A stretch of DNA of 64,000 nt from DASZVB01 sp035545855. GTDB lineage: Bacteria > Myxococcota_A > Polyangia > Polyangiales > Polyangiaceae. The notes under the pieces are model-generated. The model did no database searches, was not told where the DNA came from, and saw only the letters and a program-made list of their open reading frames with translations. Made by a program: the position numbers and the translations under genes. Below, piece after piece: positions 53,305-61,861 of the stretch (position 1 is the first letter of the stretch; each line of letters begins with the position of its first letter). Where the stretch lies: NCBI GenBank assembly GCA_035545855.1, contig DASZXK010000030.1, forward strand, positions 1 through 64,000. The letters are read 5' to 3'.

Positions 53305-53375
53305 GCCTCGAACGGCGAAGCGCCGGGAGCCCCTAGCGCCCCGACTGCGCGCGCCGTATTGGTAGCGTCGGACCA

Positions 53376-54797
53376 GTGGAGATCCAGGAACTAGACGTCG
53401 AACTCGACGAGCTGGAGAGCCGCCTGGACCGGCTCCGATCGCTCTACGAGCAGTACTTCCTGGGCATCGAGAAGATCGAACCGACCGTCGCACGGAAGGA
53501 CGTCGATCGGCGCTTCTGGATCCTCCGCCGCGTGAAGATCCGGAACACCGCGCGCCGGTTCCGGATGCAGGTGCTCATCCAGCGTTACAACACCTTCCAG
53601 CAGTATTGGCAGCGCATCTGCCGCGAGATCGAGAACGGCACGTACGTCCGCCATCTCCTGAAGGTGCAGAAGAATTTCGGCGAGGAGCCGAAGACCTGGG
53701 CCGCGAAGAAGCGGCTCGGCATGCTCAAGAAAGGCGATGAAGACGGCGCGCCCGCCGCCGCCGCGCCGACGGCATCGGATCAGGATCTCGCGGCCATGCT
53801 CGATGGGGACACGGACCTCGGGCGAGAAGCGGAGCGCGCCGCAGCCGAGGCGGTGCAGTCGCTCGGCGCGAGCGCGGCGCGACCGGAGAAGACGGTCGCG
53901 AAGCTCCCGTCGAAGCCCGCGGGGCCCTTCACGCTCGAGGACCTCGGTCCGCTGGATCTCGATTTCGACGAAGAGCCCGCGCCCGCGCCGAAGCCGAAGG
54001 CAGCGCCCGTCGCCACGAAGGCGGCGCCCGCACCGACCGCGCCCGTCGCGGCAAACGCGGCGCCCCCGCAAACCGCGCCCGTCGCGCCGAAGCCGGGCCC
54101 CGCACTGGCCGCGCCCGTCGCGCCGAAAGCGGCGCCCGCACCGACTGCGCCCGTCGCGCCGAAGCCGGGCCCCGCACCGGCCGCGCCCGTCGCGCCGAAA
54201 GCGGCGCCCGCACCGACCAAAGCGGCGCCGGCACCGACTGCGCCCGTCGCGCCGAAGCCGAGCCCCGCACTGGCCGCGCCCGTTGCGCCGAAGCCGGCAC
54301 TCACGAACGGCCTCGGCGTCGCGACGAGCGCGGGACCCGCGGCGTCCAAGCCGGCGGCGGTGATCGCCGCCAGCGCCGCCCCCGCGGGCCCGGGACCGGC
54401 GGCGAGGTTGCCTCTCCCCGGAGCGGGCTCGGCCCGGAGCGCGGGACCATCGCCGACGGCCTCGGCACCCGAGGCGGCCCCGGTCGCAGGTCCTCCGGTT
54501 GCCCGACCCGCACCCGCCCAGGCCGCCCGAGCCGGAAGCCCCGGAGCGGCTCCAGCGCCCGCAGCCCCGAAGAACGACGCCGGACTCAGCGACGCCCGGG
54601 TCCGGGCCCTTCACGCCGAGCTCGTGGCCGCCAAGAAGACGCTGAACCAGGGAGACGCGGTCTCGGTCGATTCCCTCGCGCGGAGCCTCCGCGACGCGGA
54701 GAAGAAGCTCCGAGCGCAGCACCAGGGCAAGGCGGTCGACTTCCAGGTCGTCGTGAAAGACGGCAAGCCGATCGTGAAGCCCATCGTGCGCAGGTGA
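53376..54797 (+). CDS. MXAN_5187-like coiled-coil protein with Ala/Pro-rich repeats
   Basis: A 473-aa protein with a GTG start (53376). An N-terminal charged coiled coil of about 115 residues (LDELESRLDRLRSLYEQYFL, then RYNTFQQYWQRICREIENG) is typical of the myxobacterial MXAN_5187 family. A central repeat region (about 205-400) is Ala/Pro/Val-rich with units like APVAPKPGPA, encoded by imperfect roughly 30-bp DNA repeats (54000-54300). The C-terminal 65 residues (LHAELVAAKKTLNQGD...FQVVVKDGKPIVKPIVRR) match the family's C-terminal domain. The role is unknown; the repeats suggest a flexible tether between two folded ends. Confidence 0.8.
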   Translation: MEIQELDVELDELESRLDRLRSLYEQYFLGIEKIEPTVARKDVDRRFWILRRVKIRNTARRFRMQVLIQRYNTFQQYWQRICREIENGTYVRHLLKVQKNFGEEPKTWAAKKRLGMLKKGDEDGAPAAAAPTASDQDLAAMLDGDTDLGREAERAAAEAVQSLGASAARPEKTVAKLPSKPAGPFTLEDLGPLDLDFDEEPAPAPKPKAAPVATKAAPAPTAPVAANAAPPQTAPVAPKPGPALAAPVAPKAAPAPTAPVAPKPGPAPAAPVAPKAAPAPTKAAPAPTAPVAPKPSPALAAPVAPKPALTNGLGVATSAGPAASKPAAVIAASAAPAGPGPAARLPLPGAGSARSAGPSPTASAPEAAPVAGPPVARPAPAQAARAGSPGAAPAPAAPKNDAGLSDARVRALHAELVAAKKTLNQGDAVSVDSLARSLRDAEKKLRAQHQGKAVDFQVVVKDGKPIVKPIVRR

Positions 54798-54802
54798 GCG
54801 CC

Positions 54803-54828
54803 GTCTCCGGCAACCGTCGCCGGGAGAC
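54803..54828. terminator. Imperfect hairpin between convergent genes
   Basis: GTCTCCGGC (54803-54811) pairs with GCCGGGAGAC (54819-54828) except for one bulged G, across a 7-base loop. It lies in the 67-bp gap after the MXAN_5187-like gene and before the convergent small gene. A bidirectional terminator is plausible but unproven. Confidence 0.4.
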
Positions 54829-54864
54829 TCGGAGAGCGCGCTGAACCGAACGCTCGGCCGGTGC

Positions 54865-55137
54865 TCAGGCCGGCGTGCGCGCCGTGCCGTCGTGCGGGAC
54901 CGGGGTCCGGCGCTCCTCGACGATCACTTCGCCGTCGCAGAAGAGGATCGCGCAAGACGTGCGCTGCCCTTCGCGGAGACGGCCGCACAGATCGGCGAGA
55001 TCTTCGTCTGCATCCACCACGTCCCCCTCGACCGGCTGCATGCTCGACTGGTCGTACCGACAATTGTCGAGCGCGACCCACTGACCCTTGAACTCCGCGG
55101 AACGGCAGATCTGAGGCCAACTGACCCGATTCGTCAT
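54865..55137 (-). CDS. Small protein resembling DUF5678
   Basis: A 90-aa cytoplasmic protein. The segment AEFKGQWVALDNCRY followed by acidic turns and LADLCGRLREGQRTSCAILF resembles the short DUF5678 alpha/beta domain (KGKWVAL pattern). It has four Cys and no signal. Start ATG 55137 is preceded immediately by an inverted repeat, ATGAC-TTA-GTCAT (55136-55148), which could be a regulatory site. Function unknown. Confidence 0.6.
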   Translation of the reverse strand: MTNRVSWPQICRSAEFKGQWVALDNCRYDQSSMQPVEGDVVDADEDLADLCGRLREGQRTSCAILFCDGEVIVEERRTPVPHDGTARTPA

Positions 55138-55367
55138 GACTTAGTCATTCCTTCGTCGCGGAGCCGGCGCGGTTCGGAATTCCGAGGGGGCGCAATGAGT
55201 TCTCCAAGCGACTGACCGGCGCCGATTTAGACGCGGCTGATTCATCGCGTCAAGCTGACGGCTGTAGTCAGATGTAGGCAAGCGCCCAGAATTTCAGGCA
55301 ACAGGCTCGCAACCTGCTGAAAATCCAGAAGATATCTATCTGCCCGCGGGAAGGGCGGATTTATGCG
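55138..55367. other. AT-richer intergenic region upstream of the small gene
   Basis: These 230 bp lie between the start of the small gene and the stop of the Ser/Thr kinase gene. They are less GC-rich than the rest of the window and hold no open frame. They should contain the promoter for the small gene. Besides the inverted repeat at 55136-55148 nothing clear is seen. Confidence 0.45.
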
Positions 55368-57059
55368 CTACTTACACGCCGCGAGGGACTTCGCGAACAT
55401 CCTCGACGGGGCTCCCGCGGCCTGGGCCGCCGCCGCGAGGGACCTCGCCGACGAGCAGTTTCCGTTGAAGGCGGCAGCTTGCACTGCCGCAGCGGTCGCG
55501 GGGCCCTTCAGGGTGGCAGCGCATTGAGCCTTCTTCGCTGCGTCCGAGCAGGAGGAATAGGCCGCCGCCGCGGCTGATGGATTTCCGCTCGTGCACGCCG
55601 CGCAAGGATCCTTCGGCGGCGCCGGCTTTGCCGCTCCGGTCCCCGACCCCGTGCCGGTCGAGGGCTTGGTGGCGACCGGGGCGGGCGCTGCGGTCTCCGC
55701 GGGGGCGGGGGCGGCGGTCGGGGCCGGCGTGGGAGCCGGGGCTTCGGTCGGCTCGGGTGCCTGGGCGGCGACCGTGGTCTTCGGCGCGGGCGTCGTGTCC
55801 ATCACTGGGGCCGCGACCGCGTCGGGCTCCTTCGGCTTCATGGAGCGTGCGGCAACCACGACGATGCCGATGAGCAGCACGCCGCCGACGCCGGCCAGGC
55901 CGAAGACCAGGCCCTTGCCGGAGGATTTCGGCGGAGCGAGCCCCGGCACCGGCGCCACGGCAGGCACTGCGACGGCGCTTCCCGTGGAGGGCATCGCCGC
56001 GGTCTTCGCCGTCCCGAGCGCCTCGTTCGAGGGCGCGCCGCCGAACGACGGGGCCTGCGGCATGGCTGCCGTTCCCGTCGATGCGGACACCGCCGGGGCA
56101 GCCGACGCCGAGCCGGCGAGCTCCTCGTAGAACTGCTTCGCCGAGGACTGGCGCTCCTCGCGATTTTTCGCCAGCGCGCGGAGGATCGCGACACGCATCG
56201 CAGGCGGGATCTGCGCGCTCGCGGGTGTCGCCTCGAACGGAATCGGCTGCGCCGTCATGTGCTCCGTGGCCCACTGCCACGGTGTGTTCGCCTCGAACGG
56301 GAGCCGGCCCGTCAGCATCTCGTACGCCATGACGCCGAGCGAATAGACGTCGCTCCGCGCGTCGAGCGCCTTCCCGGTGAACTGCTCCGGGCTCATGTAC
56401 GGCGGCGTGCCGAGCACCATGCCCTGCTGCGTGAGCTTCTGCTCGCGCTGGGCGTCGGCGCTCTCCGTACGCGCGGCGATGCCGAAATCCAGCAGCTTCA
56501 CCACGTCCTTCTCGCCCGCGCGGTCCGTCAGGACGACGTTGTCGGGCTTCAGATCGCGATGAATGATCCCCTGCTGGTGGGCTTCCTCTAGGGAGCCCGA
56601 CATCTGCCGCATGATGTTCAAGGCGCGCTGGGGCGGCATGGCGCCGCCCTTTTCGAGCACCTGCGCGAGGGACTGCCCCGCGACGAACTCCATCGCGATG
56701 TACAGGGTGCCGTCGGGCGTCGCGCCGAAGTCGTAGACCTTGATCGTGTTCGGGTGCTCGAGGCCCGCAATGGTGCCGACTTCGCGGTGGAAACGGGCAC
56801 TGACCGAGGGGTCCCGGGAGAGGTGCTGATGGAGGGTCTTCAGTGCGACCTTTCGCACCGTGGTTCCCATCTGCTGCTCCGCCTCGTAGACGATGCCCAT
56901 GCCGCCCTCGCCGAGGACGCGCTTCACGTTGTAGCGGCCGCCGATCATCTGGCCGACGAGCGACGTGTCCTTCGCGGCCCCCTCACCCACGAGCGCCCCG
57001 CAGCTGGCGCAAAACCGCGCGCCGTCGACGTTTTCCGTTCCACAGTTGTTGCACTTCAT
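55368..57059 (-). CDS. Membrane Ser/Thr protein kinase with zinc ribbon
   Basis: A 563-aa kinase. An N-terminal zinc ribbon (CNNC then CASC) is followed by a PknB-type kinase domain at about 38-310 with GEGGMGIVYEA, HRDLKPDN and DFG (in LLDFGIA). A Pro/Ala/Ser-rich linker precedes one membrane helix (GLVFGLAGVGGVLLIGIVVV). The outer part is an Ala/Pro/Thr-rich stretch with a Cys-rich tail of about 75 residues. ATG 57059 is at the zinc ribbon. Myxobacteria carry many such kinases. FHA proteins (e.g. 41666-42808) are possible readers of its signals. It is at the end of the minus-strand series. Confidence 0.93.
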   Translation of the reverse strand: MKCNNCGTENVDGARFCASCGALVGEGAAKDTSLVGQMIGGRYNVKRVLGEGGMGIVYEAEQQMGTTVRKVALKTLHQHLSRDPSVSARFHREVGTIAGLEHPNTIKVYDFGATPDGTLYIAMEFVAGQSLAQVLEKGGAMPPQRALNIMRQMSGSLEEAHQQGIIHRDLKPDNVVLTDRAGEKDVVKLLDFGIAARTESADAQREQKLTQQGMVLGTPPYMSPEQFTGKALDARSDVYSLGVMAYEMLTGRLPFEANTPWQWATEHMTAQPIPFEATPASAQIPPAMRVAILRALAKNREERQSSAKQFYEELAGSASAAPAVSASTGTAAMPQAPSFGGAPSNEALGTAKTAAMPSTGSAVAVPAVAPVPGLAPPKSSGKGLVFGLAGVGGVLLIGIVVVAARSMKPKEPDAVAAPVMDTTPAPKTTVAAQAPEPTEAPAPTPAPTAAPAPAETAAPAPVATKPSTGTGSGTGAAKPAPPKDPCAACTSGNPSAAAAAYSSCSDAAKKAQCAATLKGPATAAAVQAAAFNGNCSSARSLAAAAQAAGAPSRMFAKSLAACK

Positions 57060-57191
57060 CGGTCCTCGAAGGGCTCGCCACGAAGGTATGGACGCACGAG
57101 ACCGCCCATAGCGTTGCACGAGTTCCGGACGTTTTGCCACCACCAGGGACGCCCGGCCCGTCCCCGGCTTGCGGGTGGCTCTGCTCCGGCT

Positions 57192-57842
57192 CTAGGGGTG
57201 GGCTCCCGCCTCCGGTGGTGCCGGTGTCGGCGTCGGTGGATAGGCGAGGGGCGTCCGCTTTCCGGTGAGCCGATCGACCAGCGTGGCCGCCGTGGCGCGG
57301 TCGCTCTCGGGCACGCGGACGACGGCGGACGTGTCCGCGCCGGGCGCGAACCGGGGCGGGCCCTTCAGCGGATGCTTCTTCCCCTCCGGCGGGAGGTCCG
57401 CGGCGAGCAGAGGAAAATCGAAGCGCACGCGCTCGACGAGCTCCCTGCCGAGGGTGAGCTCGATCGCGAAGCGCCCCATCTTGCGGGGCGTGACCACGGG
57501 GCTCGGCAGAACGACGCGAGTCACCCCCGTGACCGTGACTTCGCCCTTCGAGTAGTGGAGCGCGTAGTCCCACTGCACCGCGGAGCTCAGGGGAGGATCC
57601 GGATCGGGCATCGTGCCGTCCGAGGCGGGCTTCGCGAGGTCCTCGGTGGCGGCGTGGGCCGGCGCGCCCGCGTCGGGCTCGGGTTCGCCGTGCCCTTCGG
57701 CGAAGTGGGCGGGGAACGTGACGGTGGGCGCGCCCGTGTCGCTCGCGCCGACCCGGGCCGACGAGCAGCCGGCGAGAAGGATCGCGCACGTGACCGAGGC
57801 GCCGAATCGAGAGCCCATTCCGCTGGGCGCGACTTTCGTCAC
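57192..57842 (-). CDS. Lipoprotein of unknown function
   Basis: A 216-aa lipoprotein. The signal and lipobox (TCAILLAGCSS) follow either ATG 57842, which overlaps the RluA-type stop by 4 nt, or ATG 57818. The mature part has an Ala/Pro/Asp-rich linker and a beta-rich domain (WDYALHYSKGEVTVTGVTRVVL, FAIELTLGRELVERVRFDFPL) of no recognised family. The 4-nt overlap suggests coupled translation with the pseudouridine synthase. Confidence 0.75.
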   Translation of the reverse strand: MTKVAPSGMGSRFGASVTCAILLAGCSSARVGASDTGAPTVTFPAHFAEGHGEPEPDAGAPAHAATEDLAKPASDGTMPDPDPPLSSAVQWDYALHYSKGEVTVTGVTRVVLPSPVVTPRKMGRFAIELTLGRELVERVRFDFPLLAADLPPEGKKHPLKGPPRFAPGADTSAVVRVPESDRATAATLVDRLTGKRTPLAYPPTPTPAPPEAGAHP

Positions 57843-58765
57843 GCGGGCGCACGCCCGTCAAGGAACGGCTCGTCGAGCGCGGCGGCGACGACGGCGGGAT
57901 CGCCGCCCACGGACACGAGGAACGACGAGAAGTCCCCGGGCGGCGGAAAGGTCACCGACCAGGCGCCGGACGGGAGGCGCGCGCGGATCCGGCCGGCGTG
58001 AAGCAGGACGCGGGAGATGGCCGTGACCGCGCCATCGTTCGACACGAACCGAGTCGGCCCGCCCCGCTGAGCATCCCCGTAGAGCGGCGCGCCGGCCTCC
58101 GCGGCGTGAATCCGAAGCTGGTGCGATCGGCCCGTCACGGGTTCGAGCACGAGCGCCGTGATCGTTCGCCCCGAGGCGACTCCGGACCACGCCGTGCGGT
58201 ACTCGGTCGTCGCCGGGCGAGCGTCCTTGCCGTTGGCCACGGGGCGGCCGCGGGGTCCCGTGCCGATCGGCACGCTCCAGGTTCCGTCCGACGGCGACGG
58301 CGCGCCCGCGGCGATCGCGACGTACCTTCTCCGGAGCCGCCCGGACCTCTTCAGGCTCTCTACGAGTTTCGCCGCGTCCGGTCCCTCCGCGACCACGACG
58401 ATGCCGCTCACGGCTGCGTCGAGTCGCGTCGCGGCGTGGAGCGACTTCGGAGGGACGCCGAGGAGCTCCGCGGCGCGCGCGACGAGCGACGTCCCGCCGC
58501 GGCGGTCGGGCTCGGTGGAAAGACCGACGGGCTTCGCGACCGCGTGGAGCCCTTCGGCGGACGAGAGAACGACGACGCCCTCCGGAACCGCGGTCGGCGG
58601 GTGCACGACGATCTCGTCTCCCGCGACGAGCGGCTCCCACACGGAGAAGGCGCGCCGCTTTCCGATGAACACGCGACCTTCCGCGACGGCTGCGTCGAAC
58701 TCGTTCGCGCGAGCGAGCACATGGCCGAGCGTGAGGTCGACGGCCGTAGCGAAGTACCGCTTCAA
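57839..58765 (-). CDS. RluA-family pseudouridine synthase
   Basis: A 308-aa enzyme. An N-terminal S4-like RNA-binding segment (about 1-60) is followed by the catalytic domain with HAATRLDAAVSGIVVV, where the Asp in RLD is the catalytic residue, and RSHQLRIHAAEAGAPLYGD. It isomerises uridine to pseudouridine in rRNA or tRNA; the exact site (RluC/RluD/TruC type) is not clear. The start is TTG 58765, overlapping the stop of the PEP-synthase-like gene by 4 nt (TTGA). Confidence 0.87.
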   Translation of the reverse strand: MKRYFATAVDLTLGHVLARANEFDAAVAEGRVFIGKRRAFSVWEPLVAGDEIVVHPPTAVPEGVVVLSSAEGLHAVAKPVGLSTEPDRRGGTSLVARAAELLGVPPKSLHAATRLDAAVSGIVVVAEGPDAAKLVESLKRSGRLRRRYVAIAAGAPSPSDGTWSVPIGTGPRGRPVANGKDARPATTEYRTAWSGVASGRTITALVLEPVTGRSHQLRIHAAEAGAPLYGDAQRGGPTRFVSNDGAVTAISRVLLHAGRIRARLPSGAWSVTFPPPGDFSSFLVSVGGDPAVVAAALDEPFLDGRAPA

Positions 58766-61356
58766 GGCACGCTCTCGATGGTGCCCGCGGTGCCGTCCAC
58801 TCGAACCCGATCGCCGTCCCGGAACGATACGAACGCGCCGGGGACGGACGTCACGACCGGCACTCCGAAATCTCGTGCGACCACCGCGCTGGACGAAAAA
58901 GGCGTCCCGAGCTCCGAGACGACCCCGCCCGCGTGCACGAGGAGCGGCGCGAGCCCGAGGTCGAGGTTCTCCACGACGGCGATGGCGCCGGGGACGAAGC
59001 GAGCGAGGCTCGCGGCGGTTCCGTCGAGCCGCTGTGCGACGCCGAGCGCCGCGCCTCCGCTCGCCGGAACGGCGCGGATGACGCCCCCCGGCGCGAGCGG
59101 CAGACGACTTCCGGGAGCGCCGCGAAACACGGGCGGCGGCCCTGCGCGACGCCGATCCCGCGCGAGATCCTCGCGGCGGCCGCGCACGATCGGCGCGAGG
59201 TCGGCCCGGTACTTCGAAACGGCCGAGCCGAGCTCCTCCAGCGTGAGCAGGAACGCGTCCCCGGCCTCGAGCGACGGATCGAGCTTCCGGATCCTCCGGT
59301 CCACGTCGAGCGACACGACCCGGAGCATGGTGAGGGCATGCGCGACGCGAACGCGGCATCTCTCCCTGAGACGGAGCACGTCGCGTAGCCGCGACAGGCT
59401 GTCCCGGACGAGCCGGATCTCCAGGAACGACAGGCGAGGTTCGAGCAGCGCGAGCTCGCGGTCGGCCTGAGCGCGGGCTCGCGAGAGCGCGACCTCCGGG
59501 TCGAACGCGGGCGCGCGCACGATGGTGGCGAGCGCGGCGAGCACGCGGGCCGGCTCTTCCGCCCAGCGCGGCGACGAGAGCTCCGCTTCCGAAGGACCCC
59601 GATCGCCGAAGGCCTCGAAGAAGCGGGCGAGCGCTCGGGCGAGCGGTCCGTCGGGGAGCCCGCGAAGGGACGCCGGACCCCCGTCGAGGAACGCGCGGCC
59701 GGGCTCGTCGAGACGCGCGATGCCGGCGACGTGGCAGAGCGCCGCCGAGGGACGCCCGCTCACGACGTCTGCGCCGGCGCTGAGCGCGTGCGCGAGCGAC
59801 GCCGCACGCGCCGGTTCGACCCCGGACAGCATGGACGCGAGGAGCGCGTGCGCGGACACGGCCGTGAGCGTGGCCCGGAGGTGAAGCTCGTTCGCGCGCG
59901 CGAGGAACCCGGAGACCTCGTGGAGCGTCGTCGTCAGGGCGTCGTCCGGGAGGATCGCGAGGTCCATCTCCGCGAGCCACCGCCGTTCGGTCTCGGCGTC
60001 GCGCTCGAAGCGGGAGACGTCGTCGGTGAGCACGCGCTGCTCCGCCGCGAGCTGGGCGATCCGGAGACCCGCGCGAGCGAGCGAGATGCGGGCGTGGACG
60101 CGATTCGATTCCGACGGCGACCACTGGGCGGACGCGATCTCGGCGCGGTCGGCGCCGTCCACGACGTCGGCGGCGCTCACGCCTCTTCCGACGCGGGAGA
60201 GATCCACCACCAGACGACCGTCGACGGAGGCCGTCGCGTCCTCGGCTCGACCCTCGTCCCCGAGGAGCCGTCCGACCCGCAGCCGGAGCGCACTCTCTTC
60301 GGCGTCACGGCTGAGGGGCGTGAGCGGAAGTCCGGACGCCTCTCCGCCCGCGACCCGGCCCCAGAGCGTCTGCGCCGTGCCCAGCCCCGGAAATCCGAGA
60401 CTGCTCCCGGGACGACAGTCCACGACGGTGATCTCGCCTCGCTCCGGCACGACGCAGCGGAGCTCGACCGGGCCGAGCGATTCGAGCCGCCGTACGATCT
60501 CGCCGAGCTCCGCGGCGTGCATCCGCGAGACGTCCCGGAGCGCGGGAGAGCGCTCGTCCTTCCGGAGAGCGCCCGCTCGAACGACCCACCCCGTCGTCGC
60601 CGCGAGCGGACGAAGCACCGCGAGCTCACCGCGCTCGTCGAACGTGGCGATCTCGGCCGCGGCGAGATCCGCGTCCTCGAAATGGAGGCCGGGGAGGGCG
60701 ACGATCGTCGCCTCGCCCTTCGGTCCGTGAGAGGCGCCGATCGCGCGCGCGGTCGTCACGAGAGTCAAGCTCGCGAGCGCCGGCACCACCGGCTGGAGCA
60801 GGACGGCGAGCGCGACCTCCCGCACCTTCCTCGCGCGGAGGTAGCGGAGCGTCGGCTCGGCGGCCGCGCGCGCCCAGACGCGGCGTATCGCGTCTCCGAC
60901 GGCGTCCCGATCGAAGAGCGGAAGCTCGGTCGCCGAGAGGCCGGCGAGTCGCGCCGCGCCGCCGTCCGGGACGAGCGCGCTCGCGCGGACCGCGACGCCC
61001 CACGGCGCGATCTCCGACAGATTCCGATACGCGGCGTCGATCTCGCGCTCGACTTCCGTCGGGAGCTCCACGTCGAGCAGGCGCTCGCGGGCCCGCGCCG
61101 CGCGTTCGACGCCGATCGGCCGCCGCACCGTACGAAGGAGCGAGCCGGGATCGTGTCCGGGCGGCAGCGCGTTCGCGACCACGTGACGGAACACGTCCGC
61201 GACGACGACGTACGTTTCGGGCACGACGACGCCGAGCCGCTCGATCGACGCGAGCGACCGCGCGAGGGTCCCGAGCTGCGTGTCCTTCCGGGCGCCGGCA
61301 GGCGCTTCGGTGAGCGGGATCACCGCTTTCGGGCGGAGCCGACCGGTGCGCGCCAT
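58762..61356 (-). CDS. PEP-synthase-like protein with altered phosphohistidine site
   Basis: An 864-aa protein. The N-terminal about 330 residues resemble the PEP/pyruvate-binding domain of PEP synthase or rifampicin phosphotransferase. A helical middle precedes the C-terminal PEP-utilisers mobile domain, where the swivelling loop reads SELGTPFSSSAVVARDFGVP. The canonical loop is GGPLSHGAVVAREYGIP, so the phosphorylated His aligns to Ser822. The GGKGANL nucleotide motif is also absent. Phosphotransfer by the usual mechanism is unlikely. It is translationally coupled to the RluA gene (TTGA). It may be a structural relic or a regulator. Confidence 0.78.
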   Translation of the reverse strand: MARTGRLRPKAVIPLTEAPAGARKDTQLGTLARSLASIERLGVVVPETYVVVADVFRHVVANALPPGHDPGSLLRTVRRPIGVERAARARERLLDVELPTEVEREIDAAYRNLSEIAPWGVAVRASALVPDGGAARLAGLSATELPLFDRDAVGDAIRRVWARAAAEPTLRYLRARKVREVALAVLLQPVVPALASLTLVTTARAIGASHGPKGEATIVALPGLHFEDADLAAAEIATFDERGELAVLRPLAATTGWVVRAGALRKDERSPALRDVSRMHAAELGEIVRRLESLGPVELRCVVPERGEITVVDCRPGSSLGFPGLGTAQTLWGRVAGGEASGLPLTPLSRDAEESALRLRVGRLLGDEGRAEDATASVDGRLVVDLSRVGRGVSAADVVDGADRAEIASAQWSPSESNRVHARISLARAGLRIAQLAAEQRVLTDDVSRFERDAETERRWLAEMDLAILPDDALTTTLHEVSGFLARANELHLRATLTAVSAHALLASMLSGVEPARAASLAHALSAGADVVSGRPSAALCHVAGIARLDEPGRAFLDGGPASLRGLPDGPLARALARFFEAFGDRGPSEAELSSPRWAEEPARVLAALATIVRAPAFDPEVALSRARAQADRELALLEPRLSFLEIRLVRDSLSRLRDVLRLRERCRVRVAHALTMLRVVSLDVDRRIRKLDPSLEAGDAFLLTLEELGSAVSKYRADLAPIVRGRREDLARDRRRAGPPPVFRGAPGSRLPLAPGGVIRAVPASGGAALGVAQRLDGTAASLARFVPGAIAVVENLDLGLAPLLVHAGGVVSELGTPFSSSAVVARDFGVPVVTSVPGAFVSFRDGDRVRVDGTAGTIESVP

Positions 61357-61393
61357 CCGGAGCCAGGGTACTCGACCGCGTCGCGCGACGAGG

Positions 61394-61753
61394 TCAGTCG
61401 ATGTCGGCGGCCGGCACGGAGCCCGTGGTACGCCGGACGAGCTCCGAGAGGACCGGGTCCGTCGACAGCTCCGCTCTCAGCGATTGCTTCACGAAGTCGA
61501 GCTGCTCGGCCGAGACCCGACCTTCCAGGTGCTTCACGGCCTCCGACACGCGACCGTCCAGGTATTCCCCGATGCCGATCTCCCCGCGCGAGAGACGCTC
61601 GAGCGCGGGACTGCCCTGGACCCCGGTGGCGCTCGCCGCCGCCGTGCCGGCGGCCGGGCCCGAGGCCGCCGAGGGAGCACCGGGGGCGACGCCGCCCACG
61701 CCCGAGGGGCCGATCGGGCGTCTTCCGCCACCGCCAACGCCGTCCACGCTCAT
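61394..61753 (-). CDS. Small Gly/Ala-rich protein of unknown function
   Basis: A 119-aa protein from ATG 61753 (a longer GTG-started form to 61777 is possible). The first half is Gly/Ala/Pro-rich. The second half is charged helical (LERLSRGEIGIGEYLDGRVS, FVKQSLRAELSTDPVLSELV). Similar small proteins beginning MSxDGVGG are found in myxobacteria. There is no signal or catalytic motif. It lies between the EnvC-like and PEP-synthase-like genes on the same strand. Confidence 0.65.
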   Translation of the reverse strand: MSVDGVGGGGRRPIGPSGVGGVAPGAPSAASGPAAGTAAASATGVQGSPALERLSRGEIGIGEYLDGRVSEAVKHLEGRVSAEQLDFVKQSLRAELSTDPVLSELVRRTTGSVPAADID

Positions 61754-61861
61754 CCGAGGTGCATCATATCTCGGCACCCGGCGTGACCCGGTTGCGAAAC
61801 TCTCGCCGGCAGCGACGAAATTTCCCGGGCGAACCGGCGAGCGCCCAGGGCGCGCGGCCGG

